64,000 bases of DNA from Progne subis subis. Lineage: Eukaryota > Chordata > Aves > Passeriformes > Hirundinidae. The position numbers and the translations under genes were made by a program. The notes under the pieces were generated by a model that did not search any database, was not told the DNA's origin, and saw only the letters and a program-made list of their open reading frames with translations. The stretch spans positions 868,001 through 932,000 of the forward strand of contig JAKJHU010000108.1 of assembly GCA_022316685.1 (NCBI GenBank), read 5' to 3'. This document shows positions 10,871 to 23,876 of the stretch, in pieces (position 1 is the stretch's first letter; each line of letters opens with the position of its first letter).

Positions 10871-11732
10871 GTGAGCTGAATATTTACCAAGTTATTTTAA
10901 AATTTTCTTGCCTTTCCCCCTCTGTTTTGAGCAGCAAGTTCACCCCTCCCTTGTAAATTTTGGTCATGATTTTCGCAATGATCCACATTTCATAGATGCA
11001 AAAAGACAGCAGCAAATGCGGGAAAGGAGAATGATAAAAAATATACCCCCAAAAAAAGAAGTGTTAGCATAAACATCTCTTGCGAATATAAACATGTGCC
11101 CGTGGATTCAGTCACACACACGCACAGAGTGCATTTCAGTGTACAAAATGTCCTTTTGACCTCCTAGGATGAAGTGTCCTTAGCAAGAATTACAATTATC
11201 ATCAAAGGTTGATTAGCAAGTGTCAGATTGACAAGGAGTCATCAACAAATATAAATATAGGTCCTGGAAGGAATAGAAAGCTTTTGTGGGAGCTGATAGC
11301 TTCTTCCAGCACTGAACCTTGATGTTCTACTTCTCCATGACTTTATTTTCACTCCAAGGATGTCAGAGAAGAGAAGAACAGCTCAGTGGCCTTTAATAAC
11401 TGCCCATAAAACATATTCCTCAGAGTGTGACTGACCAGTTGTAACACCCCTGAGACAAGGACAACTCCGACAAAAAGTTGTGAGTTACTTAAGGGAGGAC
11501 TTTTGACATCAGAGACCCCCGAGACGTTGCAGGGGAATTATTTTCCTTTAATATGCTTACAGCTAAAGGATTGGCTTCCCTTCAGCTAATAGAAGTGTTA
11601 GTGCTTCGAGCCTGCATGCCTGGCATTCCTGCAGTAATACAATTCTGCATTAAAATCTATTCCAGTTGCTTGATTTATGAAAATGGTTCAAACGTGCTGC
11701 ACTCAGACCCAGCTCATTGGATCAAAAAGGGG
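10871..11732. promoter_or_regulatory. Possible conserved non-coding block
   Basis: AT-rich, non-repetitive sequence with no coding frame. The part 11130-11300 is dense in words typical of developmental enhancers, such as attacaattatcatcaaagg (homeodomain ATTA and TCF-like ATCAAAGG). The call rests on texture only; conservation could not be tested. Confidence 0.25.
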
Positions 11733-11754
11733 AAAAAAAAAAAAAAAAAAAAAA
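11733..11754. repeat. A22 homopolymer
   Basis: Twenty-two A residues following ggg and followed by gagagag. Simple sequence. Confidence 0.93.
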
Positions 11755-12300
11755 GAGAGAATTAATTTTTAAACAGAAAGAAAAAGCAAGTGAGAGAGGA
11801 CACGCTGTAGTCCCTATCTTAGAAATGGAGCTTTAGTCCTTATAAAAGTTGCCTGTATCCAAAATGTGACAATTTTATTTCAGAAGGTGACGACGTTTTA
11901 AGAATTTGTTGCAACTTGTGGACAAAGCCGCGGTTGATTCGCTCTCCAGCATTCCCTGGATTTTGTAATATGTCAATACATCATGTTAATGCAAGTTTTT
12001 TAAAAAGGGGGAAGAGAAAGCAAAAGCTCCCTTCCTTTTTAAGTATGAGTAATCTATCCAAATCCTACTGAGACGCACAAAGGAACGCCGGCAATTTTCC
12101 CTTTCATAAAATGCGGACTTTCTTTAAATACTTCCTCCCTACATTTTCAAAGCGGGGCTGTATGAAATGAAGGGGAAATGACACCCTTCCCCATTGAAAA
12201 GGAGATTATGTAAAACTGCCTGGAGAAGCCAGCCGTGTTAATGCAAATACAAGTATGATCTTATTCATAAGTTGCCATTGTGCTGGCAGAACACGCCTTG
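11755..12300. promoter_or_regulatory. Possible conserved non-coding block
   Basis: AT-rich single-copy sequence. Words such as tttgtaatatgtcaatacatcatgttaatg (11961-11990) and attatgtaaaactgcc are enhancer-like in texture. No open frame and no repeat. The assignment is inference and needs a multi-species alignment. Confidence 0.25.
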
Positions 12301-12754
12301 GCTCCGTGTGTCCACCTCCAGCCCCGGGAGAGGAGGAAAACCCTTTTCTTCCCACCCCTCTCCCCGGTTTGCAAATAAATATGAAATCCCAAAGATCACT
12401 TTAAAGAAGTGGAGGGCTCGGTTTGCCATTGTGCTGAGCACTCGATGCCACTTGAAGTTAATGAGAGCAGTCAGCAGCCCTGACAATGAGGCACGGCGAG
12501 GATTCTGTGTGCCCAGAGGTGCTGGGGACGCTCAGGGCTCCTTCCTCACCCCTGTGCTGGGGGCCAGAGCACTGAGTGGGGACAGCCTGGCCCTAGGAAC
12601 TGATTGCATTAGACACAGCCCCTCCTGCAGCCACTCCGAGGCATCCTGCAGCTGGACAAGTGCAGGTCGTTCCCAGCCCGTCCCAACACCCTCGGCTGCA
12701 GGATGTGCTGCATGGGCGCCTTGCTCCCCCCTCTGAAAGGTTATAATTGTGCAC
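12301..12754. other. Unique GC-richer sequence
   Basis: Single-copy sequence with overlapping open frames on both strands, the longest about 155 codons, none with a recognisable domain. No gene called. Confidence 0.4.
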
Positions 12755-12806
12755 TCATTAAGGTTGGACAAGACCTCTGAGATCGCCAAGTCCAGCCTTA
12801 ATTCAC
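12755..12806 (-). mobile_element. Short CR1-like 3'-end fragment
   Basis: tcattaaggttggacaagac, then ctctgagatcgccaagtcca, matches the antisense 3' end of a CR1 subfamily whose words are tcatnaaggttggaaaagacctctnagatcatcaagtccaa. Only about 50 bp is recognisable. Confidence 0.65.
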
Positions 12807-14067
12807 ATCCTAGGCCTGGAACTGTGGGATCAAAGCATAAATTCACCCCAGACCGCATCCGAGACCAAGGAGTAAAACAAAGCAGAAGGAAGAGCTGTTG
12901 CAAAGCTCTGAAGCCCAGTCCAAACCCTGTGACTGGGATATGCAAAGCAATCACACGAGAGATGAGAGATTTTCGCAGGGCAGAGAGGTTCCTCCGACAG
13001 CTCAAGGCTGAGCCAAGGCGGAGAACCAGGCGGAGAGCCCTCTGCCTGTTTATTTCTTACTTTTTATACATTTGTGGGTCTGGCTGTGGATTGGCTTCTG
13101 GAGTTATCACCTCCCAGCCCAATGGCCAGACCAACTGTCAGTTACAGTTGTTTTCAGGTTAGAAATATGCAAACAAGGGACAGAGAATGAAAAACAAAGG
13201 ATTTGTTTATGTTACATCTGTGAGAAAAAGGTAGAAACTGCTCCTAATATTGTGCAGTAGCTAAAAAGTCTGACTCTATTTTATGAACAATCAAAAGGCT
13301 TTAAAAAACTCAGAAAAACCAGGGTGACAAAACTCAGCTTATGGTTGCAAAATTCAAGATATAGGTACACGAGTCTGGCCTTTTGAAAGGGAAGAATATT
13401 GCATGGAATAAGGGAGCTGGGATGCCCTCAGCCACCAAAAAGGCAATTAAATAGAACATGGTTGGAGAAGCTGCACCACTGTGTGCAAACACACACAGAA
13501 CGTGACCCTGCCTTGCTCACAGTGCCCTTAAGGCATTTTACCCTTGTATGTGAACAAAGAAAGTCAGTCCTGGCACATTTTAAAGCAACTTTCCACAGGA
13601 GCTGACCCCCTTTCTTCTGTCGCCCATATTTTAATCTTCTCTGCTTTCCATGGAAACTTTCTGGTCGTGTGAGGAAGCCCAAGGCCTTGGCTGTGTGTAT
13701 TTAACTTCGGGCTGCTAAAGAAGGTCTAATTAATCTTCATCATGCGTGGCTTTTGAAATGGACGCCTCCATTGAGTGCCCTTCCTGTGCAGCTCCAGTCC
13801 AGAGCAGTTTCTGGCTCAGCCTGGAGGACCCTGGGGTCTTATCCTAGGAAAGGCTGTTCAGTATTTGATGGAGAAATGATTACAAAGCTCTTCCTACCCT
13901 GTTCCACTCGTATATGGCAGCTGTTACCAGACAGACCGGATTTATTCGCTAGCTAAAGGTAGACAATGACCAGGCTAATCCAGAAATCCTCATTTTTGGA
14001 TTAGTTATCAGTACTTCTTCAAAGTTAAAAAGTTTGATTCCCCCCAAAAACTGCAGCAGAGATAATC
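12807..14067. other. Unique non-coding sequence
   Basis: Single-copy sequence of mixed composition. No repeat and no supportable gene. The longest frame, on the plus strand (12749-13162), begins inside the CR1 fragment and is basic and low-complexity. Confidence 0.4.
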
Positions 14068-14087
14068 CCCTTATTTTAAAATAAGGG
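14068..14087. repeat. Perfect 20-bp palindrome
   Basis: cccttattttaaaataaggg is its own reverse complement with no spacer. It may be a dimeric protein-binding site or chance in AT-rich DNA. Confidence 0.95.
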
Positions 14088-15247
14088 TGATACTAGGTCA
14101 TTTGATAGAAAAATCTACCTGTTTTAATTCCTGAGAGGTTGGTCTCGGTTATTTAGGTGGGTGGGTTTTTTAAGGCAATACCTCCAAAAAACAGAAGAGG
14201 AATTTACTGTTTGTATCACAGTAATCTGAGTTAATTTTAAGAAATCATCTAAACCACAAGGTTTCCTAAGCTACGAGAAACCAAAAAATCCATGTAAGAT
14301 GCATTTTAGCAGCGGCAAAGACCTTCAGAGCTTGCTCAGTTCAGCAGCCAGGGGCCAAACCCAACCCCATGGTTGGAGGTCTGGCCTTTTGGAAATGTGT
14401 AAAACATCACAAACCCCAACCTGGTGGAAATTCTGATTTCCAGGCTTTTAATTACTTCGCTTTTTAGATCCATTTCCATTGGATACAGGCACATTAGATC
14501 ACTGCCGAAAATCTTTATCTGAGGGGTCACATTCCCAAGTGTTTCCCTGCTACTCAAACGTGACATGCATCAACACCCAAAAAAAAAGAGGTGATGTGGG
14601 GAGAGGCCGACTAAATTTAGGGATTTGCTCTTTTTTTTTTTTTTTTGTTTACTATTTTGACAGAATCGGGGGAAAGAAAGTTAACTTCCTGTCCTCCACC
14701 CAGCCAGTTTTATTCTTTAATCTACCCAAAGAATTATTAAATCTTTTAAAAAAGATCAAACACTCGGATCCTTCACAAAGGTTGTCACAATGAATTCATT
14801 TGCTGAGCTTTCATCCCTCCTTCCCCACTGTGCTGAAATAATGTTGACTATTTTTCGCTGTCTCCTCTGCTTGCTGGAAAGATCCAGTGGCAGAGGTTGT
14901 TGCAAGGACTCGATCTCCCACCCTTTTCCCACCTGGCACTGAAATATCCCCAGGAATTGAAAATGCAGGTGGCGGGACCTTGCTGTGGCTGTGCTGGCCA
15001 AAAACGAGCTCAGAAAAGGAGCATTTCAAAAGGAGGTTTATGGCACTGCAGAGCAGGGAAAAGGGAATAGCAGGGAACCCAAAAAAGGGAGGGGGATCCC
15101 CAAAAATTCCATTTTTTTAGGATTGCTACTCTTGGTTTAAGAGAGACTATCTGATTTTATTGCTTGGTAGCCCAATTAGAAGCAATCAGTGCTGCACAGA
15201 ACATCAAATTTCTTTGGTTTAATTAGCAATACCTCAATTAAAAAATG
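14088..15247. other. Unique non-coding sequence
   Basis: AT-rich at first (14088-14300), then mixed. A T16 run lies at 14631-14646. No gene or transposon recognised. Confidence 0.4.
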
Positions 15248-15262
15248 CACACACACACACCA
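15248..15262. repeat. (CA)7 microsatellite
   Basis: Uninterrupted CA dinucleotides, about 15 bp. Confidence 0.85.
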
Positions 15263-18200
15263 CAGAAGCAACACAGAGACACACAATTAATGAAATGCAT
15301 CATTTTGTTCAGTTTCTCACAGAGCCAGAGTCTTTCTTGCCAAAACTTAGAAAGCAAAGATGTTTTAGATAGAGAATATTCATTATCTTAAGGACTGGTC
15401 TGCTTCAAATGAGAAGGATTTAAAAATAAACTATTTTATACCAAACCAGAAATTTTAAATCGCTTCGTTTTCAAAATCCTCCCTGAGTTTTACCACAATG
15501 AATCCTCTCAGAGCAGCAAATGATTTTTTTAAATTCATCATTTTGCCTTTTAATGGGCTGGAGGAGCAAAGCCAAAGCAGGTTCGGATCAAGTTTTCAGG
15601 TTTAATACCCAACAGGTCACACTGCCCCCATAATATTCCATGTTTTCCATGACTGAGAGCAGCCTGGGTGCTCCCAGAGAGGGGAGCAGAGGAGGAATGC
15701 AGGATCCTGGGTGTGATTCCAGGGATAAAGGAGAGGTGCAGATTGTTGAGTCTCCCACATCATAAATCCACGGCTCCCTGATCCCAAAGCACCATTTCTG
15801 AGGGACTCAAAGAAGGGACCATTCTGTTTTGAAAACTCTGCTCTTTGATCTGGGGGCATCAAATCTCTCTTCAAGCTGAGTCCTGAGCTTGAGCGACACA
15901 GGGAAATACCCTGAGACCATTTTTGGAGCCGCAGCATTGTCGGGAAGAACTTCGGGCGCAGGGAAAACCACAAAATGTGACGGAGAACGCAGAGAATAAC
16001 ACCCCTGAAAAGGGGAATTTACAATGTGACAAACATCTCCCTCCCATCAGCTCCTCTCTATCAGCTTTAAAAAGCCATCCAAACACAAGTTCACCTCTTA
16101 ATTTACCACAGGATTCCAAGTTTTCCATGTTCTGGTCACCCTGAGCTCAGACATTTCCACAGCCCTGTCACAGGGGGTGCTCCAGACTCTCCAACAACGA
16201 GCACACCAGAGCAATAAAACAACAAATGCACACCTCCAAAACCTCCGTGAGAAAAATAAGCCACCCCCAGGCTAAATGAGAAAACAGAAACCTTGAAAAT
16301 CGGGTTTAAAAAAATGGAAATTCCATGATTTATGGAAGTACCAACACTTCAGCCCATCCCTTTTCCCAAAACCACGCAGAGCTTTTGAGGAAAAGCAATT
16401 AACTTCTTTTCCAGATCGAGGACAAGGAGATTCAAATATCCATCCCACTGTTTGAAGGCCAGGAGGAGCAGATCCAGTCCCTGGAAGAAGCTGGATTTCA
16501 CAAGGCTTTGGCTCAGCCTTGCAGCTCCTTGCACAACCCCGCAAACCAACCCAAACAGATTCGGTTTCAGCTGGCAAAATTGACATTGCTTCCTTAGAAA
16601 GTCATCAGATTTGGGATTTTATGACCAATCAGCAAATTTAGCTGTGCCTGCCCAGTAGACAGAGTTATTAAAAGTTCCAAATTACCACCAAACCAGGGCT
16701 CAGTAATGAAAAATATGTCATATTTGACCTGTGCATTAATTAAGTGCATTTTGCTACATGAGGAGCTTTCCATCTTTATAAACACCAATAAAACACCTTT
16801 TGAAGAGGTTCTAATATGTAGCAGGATTTCTATAAATCCTCCCCTTCCCCTCTAAACTATGGGAAAGTTCTGATCTTCTCTGGAAATCATCAGGTGTTTA
16901 AAGATGTACGAATTTTATGGTGTTTAACACGACCAAAGACCACAGATTTCCAGAAATTACTACAAAAATCCAAGAAAAAAAAACCCCACATCTCTACAAA
17001 TAGCTACAAATATCCAAGAAAAGAACCAACCTTGCTGCCTAACAACCACACCAACAAATTCTTACACTCCTGACTTGATTATTCTTTAATTGCTACTTTA
17101 GCAAAGATTATTGTTAAATTTCATGGAACCATTCCACGGAGGTCTCGATTTCTTGTGTCTCTGCCCCCCAAAAACATTGATTTTACCACAACCACAGAGG
17201 TTTTGCTTCCCCAAAGGTGAATTTGCACAAGAGGTGGGCACCACAGCAATGTCAGCAGGAGCTGCTCCTCCATGGGGAGATTAAAACTCATTTTTTTCCT
17301 AAATCTTTCAGCTGATAGTGAAGTTGTGAGAGGCAACAGCTCACACAAAATCCTGGAGCCACAGAAACGCTCCTTGGGAATCAGTCTCGTTCAGCTGGTT
17401 AGAGACATTAGAGAAATTCTGCTAGGTTTTTATTTCGGTCAAAATTCAGAGCACAACAGCTCCCAGCTGATAATTTTTTACTGATTTTCCGAGGGACCCA
17501 GCGCAGAAGGATCAGAAAACCCCACAAGGTGATTTTTCAGCTCTTTGTCTTTGGCCAAACGGTGAAAACTGAGCTTTGTTCCTGCCCAGACTGCAGGTCT
17601 CTGCTTTCCCTGTCCCAGAGCTGGATGTGGCTGTGTTTTGGCTGCTCTTCCTCGGATTTTTGCTGCTCCCAGCAGCTGTGGGCAACTGTTTCCTCCCCAC
17701 CATCTGCCCAGCCTGGATCGCTTCTCTCTCTCACGCTGTGCCTGAGCAGAGACCTCGCTCAAAGCTGGGGTAAATTGGCATTTGCAGCCCAGGGACCTTT
17801 GGAGGACAGACAGCTCCTGCTTCTTCTGCCCATGCAGATCAAATCTTTATGCCAATATCCAAAAGTTTCTGAATTTTCTATTTTTTTTTTTTTTTTTACA
17901 GCCCTCCTTCACCTGACCATAAACAAAGCAGCTTTTGAGGTGTGCTCTGCTCACAGGGAGCTCAAATCTTGTTGTTGTCTCCCTTTCCAGCCCTGCTTTG
18001 TCATCCACGTCCCCCTGCTTCCATCTTCCACATCCAAAATAACCTCTCACTGCATTTTCTCTCTTAAAAAAATAACCACCAAGGGCGAGAGCTGAATTGT
18101 AACATTGGGATGTTGTAAGAATTCGTCATTATAAGACATTGTATTATTGAATACCAAAGGAGAGACCTGATCTAAAGCAGGAAGAAAATGAACCGATGGA

Positions 18201-18740
18201 ATATGGCAACAATAAAAAATTGGGGGAAAGGGAAATGTTGGTGTTTTAAGGAAAATGAAGATAAATAAACCCCCCCATTTCTTTTTAAAGAGCAAGGAGA
18301 AATTTTTCCCTCATCTGAAGCTGAGCACAGCTCTCTCTCTCCCCACACCATTATCATTCTTCTCCCCAGAACTTTTTAATTTTACACCTCACTCTAATTT
18401 TTGGAGCTGGAAGAGCTTTGTAAAGCAGCAGAAGTTCGGGGAGCTCTGAGTTCAGCTCCAAACTCATCCTCACAGAGTCCCCAGCCAGAAAAAGGAGCCG
18501 TGGGAATGATTTACCTTCCAGGTCAGCCCATGCTCAAGCATTCCCAGAATCTGGGACCCTGACATAAATCAGCTGCAGGCATCCAGCAAATTGGATGTGA
18601 TGCTGCAGAACTGGAACTTCAGGTTGCAATTCCCATCCTTTTAAGGGCTGGTTCCAATTTCGTTAAATTAATTTTAGCGCTTTTTTCCTTCCCCCCATCC
18701 TTTTTTTTTTTTTTACCCCCTTCCTAATCCTGGTGTTTTA
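15263..18740. other. Unique non-coding sequence
   Basis: Long single-copy stretch. Simple tracts are T16 at 17881-17896 and T12-13 near 18702-18714. Around 16950-17030 there is a loose duplication of an acaaatatccaagaaaa-like word. Open frames reach 188 codons (17529-18095, plus) but carry no domain and are overlapped on the other strand. No transposon recognised. Confidence 0.4.
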
Positions 18741-18970
18741 ATGAGGCAGGTATGGAAAGTTTATGGATTATATAATGTGTGCTGATGTTTGAGGTGTCAT
18801 GCATTATCTGGCCAGGATTAAGCTTAATTAATAGATGGCAAAAGAGGAAAGAAAGTAAAAAGACGGGACTTCAAACGCCTAAAAATCACATTTTCACCGC
18901 TACATCCAACCCTCAGTTCTGTTAAAACATTGATTTCGCTATTAACGAACGGCGCAATTAAAGCCCAGAG
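18741..18970. promoter_or_regulatory. Possible conserved non-coding block
   Basis: Non-coding AT-rich stretch containing gcattatctggccaggatta and then agcttaattaatagatggc at about 18803-18838, with homeodomain-type TAATTA words. The texture resembles known vertebrate CNEs. Not verified by alignment. Confidence 0.25.
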
Positions 18971-19588
18971 ATCGCTGTGCCCTCCTTGCAGGCATGGGAA
19001 GTTTTTTTCCCTGTGCCCCACCGCCCTTCCCACGTGCGGGCAGCAGCTGTAAGCCATGAAATGCCAGGAAATCCAGGCCAGGGCTTCCTCCTCCCCTACA
19101 GCCCCACTGGCTGGAGCCAAGGTTTCACCCAGCATATGGTCCAGAATTGCCATAAATCATCCTGACTGGCAGCTCCTGCTTTCCTTGGGCCGGATCCAGG
19201 GAAGCTCAGGGGCGCTGCAGGTACCGAAATCTCCACCAGGATCCAGAATTGCCTGGATTAGTGGCCAGCTGTTCTGGAGGAGGAGCATCCAGCCCTTTCC
19301 ATCTGAAAAGTCCAGTGTTTCAATCCCAGAATTGACTCAAACGGGTCCAGAAGTGTTGCAGGATCAAGAAATTTGGTGTATTGGTACCGATTTCCCTGGC
19401 TGTGCTCAGACTGGAGCAGTCCCACAGGAATTAGCAACGACAACAACAAGGTGATATAATCACGCTTTTTGGGGAAAAATCACCCACAGAGAGGTGGCTG
19501 GTGACCCCAAAACTTGACACAGTGACACTGTGTATGGAACATCCACCATGAAGTTCATCCTGACGTTTGCAAAGGGTTTAAACAACTC
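18971..19588. other. Unique non-coding sequence
   Basis: Single-copy, GC-richer sequence to the left of a CR1 fragment. Nothing recognised. Confidence 0.4.
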
Positions 19589-19785
19589 CATAAAATCATT
19601 AGGCTTGGAAAAGATGCCTAAAATCAAGTTCAACCATCACCCAGCAGCACCAAACTGTGTCCTCAGGTGCCACATCCACACATTTTTCAAACCTTTCCGG
19701 GGATGGTGACTCCACCACTGCTATTCCATGAAAATATTTCTCCTGATATTTTCTCCAAACCTCTCCTGGGAGCTTTCCAGGCAAA
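19589..19785 (-). mobile_element. CR1 LINE 3' fragment, about 195 bp
   Basis: Ordered blocks match the antisense CR1 3' region: cattaggcttggaaaagatg, aagttcaaccatcacccagc, caggtgccacatccacacat, ccggggatggtgactccacc, and ttccatgaaaatatttctcc. The element's 3' terminus is at the left. It is 5'-truncated with some substitutions. Confidence 0.88.
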
Positions 19786-20900
19786 CCTTTCCATGCTGGG
19801 GGTACCAGGAATGGATCCAGGAGATGGGAAAAGGTGGAAAATGCCCAGAGCAGGGAAGGAGCAGCATCCCCGGGCTCTGGTCCTGCTCTCTGGGTTTTTA
19901 CCCAGGGGCTGCTTAATGCAAAATGCAAAAGCTGTCCCGAATCCATGCATTTATTGTTAATGGCACTTGAAGTCAAAAGCACCCTGATTCATTTAGTGGG
20001 GAATAATCATTTGCTGTATTAGCTAATCTATTTATCAATATCAAGTCAATTATTACGAGGCATGGAGAGGGGCTGGTAATTACACAATGTAAACAGAAAG
20101 GATGGGGTGGGGGAGGTAATTCTATTTACTCATAATTCCAAATATTGGAAAACAGTCTCAGCGGCTGTGGAGCACAGAGCCCACCTTAAAGAAACAGGAG
20201 CAAAAAAACTCTCCCAAACGAGGATTTTGTGATCAATATTTTTAACCATTAAAATATTTAGAGTTGTGATAATTTCTTTAAGATATTACTGCCTGTCTGA
20301 GCCTTAAAAAAATACAAAGTAGTTACAAGTATCAACTGGGATTCTGAATACCCCACAGTTTAAATCCTTCTGATACAGCCCTGAATTCAAAATTTATCCC
20401 CATGTAGCCATATTTTCAGCTGCCTGCTTACAAGGATGACCAAGCAAAAATTATTTTTGTGGAGAACCAGAGGGGAAAAAAAAAACCCAAAAAAACCCCC
20501 ACCAAAGTAACGTATGGGTAGGCTAAGAATTCACAAGGATATAAATTATAATTGCCATCAGCCAAGGGATGAAGTAGAATAAATCTAGTCTGATTTCACA
20601 ATTATTTGGATTTAATGTTTTCCCTCTCAAATTGTGCTGTGAAAATTAAAGTCCCAGAAATTTCTGCAGCCTCTGAAGGACCCTGCCCTTCATGTCTGGC
20701 AGGCACAGAATAAACCCAAAAAACCCCAAAGTACCTTTGGCAATATCATTTTCCATTTCCACATTTGTTTCTGATCCCCCAATCCACCAAACCGAGCAGT
20801 ATTGTTTTAGGTTTGTTTTTTGGGTTTTTTTAAATCTGAATCTGATAATTTCACTTCTTAATCCAGTCCCATGTCTACCTTCCTGATGAGGATGCCAATT
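19786..20900. other. Unique, AT-rich; part enhancer-like
   Basis: The part at 19960-20290 is AT-rich and non-repetitive, with several TAATTA/AATTA words (for example ggtaattacacaatgtaaac near 20076), and could be conserved regulatory DNA. A10 with neighbouring A/C runs is at 20475-20505. No gene. Confidence 0.3.
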
Positions 20901-20954
20901 AACAGCTGATTTACTTAATCAATATTAACAGATTATTTACTTCATTAATATTAA
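20901..20954. repeat. Two-copy 26-bp duplication with FOX/homeodomain-like words
   Basis: Units 20901-20926 and 20927-20952 are identical at 22 of 26 positions. Both contain atttactt and end in aatatt. The second contains tatttac, the core forkhead word, plus cattaat, a homeodomain-type word. It may be a duplicated binding module or a small tandem repeat. Confidence 0.85.
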
Positions 20955-21880
20955 AGCTTCCAAGAACTGCAATTGTCTGATTTCCAATAATTTGCAGCAT
21001 CATATTGAGGTCACCCTGCTCCACTCCAGGCTAGAATTCCAAACAGCGAGGGAATTTCTTTGGCCTTCACCATTTAAAAAGTTATCTGCACTAAGAATAG
21101 CCCAACATTAGCCTGCACTCAATTTTTAATGGAGTTACAACAGGAAAAAAAAAAAAACCCACAACAAACCAAATCTATTCATAGTTTTTACGGCTTCAGC
21201 AATCCTGTGCCTCTTTCCTTCTGCTCCCTTGCCATGCATAATAAATAAATATGGGATATTGGGCATCCATGGGACGCGGGAAAATATTGGCAGGTTTAGT
21301 TTTTATTTAGGGACTGAGAGGGTTTGGTTTTTCTGAGTCCCTTTTCCCACTAATCAGTGCCCCAACACTCAGGACACCAGAAACGCGTCATTGACTTTTC
21401 TAGGAACAAAAAAAATCTGTGCAGGCAGCATCAAATTTCTGTTTTCTGCATTCAAACCCTCCTAACCAGGCATTACCCAGGTGTGGGACTGGCAATTGTG
21501 AATGTCCAAGGAAGTAAAGAAATGAGAACCAGGGATTTTATCTCACAAATTTTCATATGCCTGCACATTTTCTGGCACATAGTCCTTCAAACGCCACATT
21601 TTATCTTAAAATCACCTAAAACTCTTGGCTTTGGTGCTGTCCCAGGGCAATGAATTTGGGAATATTTAATTTAATCCATTTGGGACAAATCATAACTGGC
21701 TAATTCTTGAATAATGTGAGGATCTGACTCTTGCACTGTTACTTTTTTTTCCACTCCTGGTTGTTTTTTTAATAGAAAAAAACCCAAATTTGGGGATACC
21801 ACTGCACAAAGCAGCATTTTACACACAGTGAAACAGAGCAAGGGGAAGCTTTGGCACAGAGTTCTTAAATCCCTCCACCC
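20955..21880. other. Unique non-coding sequence
   Basis: AT-rich single-copy sequence with an A13 run near 21145. No gene or transposon recognised. Confidence 0.4.
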
Positions 21881-21904
21881 TTCTTTTTTTTTAAAAAAAA
21901 AGAA
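21881..21904. repeat. 24-bp T-run/A-run palindrome
   Basis: ttc, nine T, nine A, gaa is self-complementary with no spacer. It is simple sequence that could extrude a hairpin. Confidence 0.93.
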
Positions 21905-23876
21905 AATATTAAAGTTGGTAAAACCTTGAAACAAAACATTTTCTCTTTCTGGTGGCATCATCCAGAGGTAGAAGGGGGCGAATCTCAGAGCAGGCAGAGA
22001 AGTCACCTCAACAAATTGTTGTAGGGATGAACCAGCGGCTCCCGTCACCCCTCCAACCCAAAAGTCACCACAACGAATTTCCAGCAATATCAGAATGCGC
22101 CCGAGAGCACAAAGGGACAAATTTTTAAGTTTTAATTTCATTTTTTTAAACTCTGGCCTTCCCAACGGTCACAAAACAGGAATTGTGATGCTTTTCAAAT
22201 AAAAGAAAAATGAGATGCTGTGCAAAAAAAAAAAAAAAAAAAAAAAAAAGTGAAGAGGGAAAAAAAAAACCTTTTTGCCTCACTTCTCCCTTAAATCCTC
22301 ACCACCCTCCTGGCAGGGCTGAGGTGAAATCCACGTGGGGATTTCATCAAAAAACCAGAGAGCAGAAGATGCTGAAAGGCCCAAGTCTCTCCCTCGCCAG
22401 CCCCTGCACGGAGGGGAAATGGTGGGGTTAAGAAAATAAAGTTCTCTCCCAGTAAGGCAGGCACATAATGAATACAGCATTATTATGCAGAAGGCCTCTT
22501 GAGACAGCGGCCTGAAAAATTCCACCGAAAAAGGAAACACCTGTTGGAATATTAACTAGGACAAAGTCAAGCAAGGAGAAAGAGGATAGGTGGCCAAGAG
22601 GTCGGAAAACCGAAGGCGAAATGTTGGAGGAGTTTTTCTTTATTTTTGTAAAAAAGTGGGATATTGGTAATATTTGAGTTTTTAGCATGACAAACTGCCT
22701 TCTGTGCATGCAAGACAGGAGACAGAAAAGACAAAAAAAGGGCAAATATTGAGCAAATTATCTTGGTTTCTAAGAGCAGAATTGTGTTGGGCATTCCTAA
22801 GCTGTGAATAATAACCAGGTACCTCCAGAAGCTGATGGGTTCCAGGCATTGGAAACCACTTATAGCCCCCATTTAAGAACAAATAAAAAAATATTATTAA
22901 AGAAAGGAAATAAAGAATATTACAAAATACTTTTAAGAAAACTCTCAAAATCTATTTCGGCCAGGGGAAGTTTTCTATTAAGCTGAACTCTCAGTCAAAG
23001 TTTCATAGGCTTCCTAAGGTTGGAAGAATAAATTCCATTGTGCTTTCGCACAATCCCCAAGTTCCTTGGAGAATTCCAGCACCTTTCCCTCCCCATGGCT
23101 CTCCCTGGAGACCGAGGCGCAGGTGAGTGAGACCAGAGAGCCTCGCATCACGCTGGGCAAGGAGAATTTACCTGCGGAAAACCCTAACAAAGAAAACAGA
23201 ATTTAGAAAGGCCCAGCACAGTTCTGATCCCAAAGCTACACCCTAAAAAAGAAAAAAAAAAAAAATAAAAAATCCTGCTGAGAGCTCTGTCGCACATCTC
23301 ACTGCCAGGGCTGTAAAACCCCAAACCATTTAGGGCGCTTTGCTTTTCTCTAAGAAAGCTCACATTTTGCAATATTTGCTGCCTAACTGAAGATGCAACA
23401 TCAGCCAGCGCCTGTCTTCCGCTGAATCCCCAGTTCAGGAGGATTTAACACAGGTTTGAGAGCCCTATAAAGCAAATGAGCACTTATACCATGCCAAGGA
23501 AACACGATCCTTTAGTTCTAGTGCACTTGTAAGCTTTTTTTTTTTTTTCCCCTCTCCAATACTTTTATTTTAAAGGGAATAATGTTTCTTTCCCTGTAAT
23601 ACACTGGAGGAGTATCTCAATCCTCTTGTATAAGTCCCCGCAGAGCACGAAAATAACACGTTGGAAAGGTTTAAAGTTGACATATTGAGGAGGGGCTGAG
23701 CTCTGCAGACAGCCAGGCAAGGCTGGGATGAAGAGGATGAGCATGGGATGCCCATTCCCAGAATTCCAGCCTCTGGAACGGGCTGGGTACAGGAAATGAA
23801 GCACGAGGGAGGTAAAGCACAGGGCTCTTTCAGCCAGGCAGCCATTTGAAGGAGGAGGAGAAGAGAAAGGGGGGGA
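21905..23876. other. Unique non-coding sequence with an A26 run
   Basis: Single-copy sequence. Simple tracts are A26 at 22224-22249 and an A-rich patch at 23247-23270. A short ggttggaa word at 23018 is too little to call CR1. No gene recognised. Confidence 0.4.

Noticed and set aside
17881..17940. Splice acceptor-like T16 plus acag followed by a short exon to gaggtgtg
   Set aside because: Two of three frames stop at once, and the third continues as low-complexity sequence. The donor is weak.
17529..18095. 188-codon plus frame
   Set aside because: It passes through a T16 run, giving a Phe tract, and has no domain.
22985..23030. CR1-like word ggttggaagaa near 23018
   Set aside because: Only about a dozen matching bases, with no neighbouring CR1 blocks.
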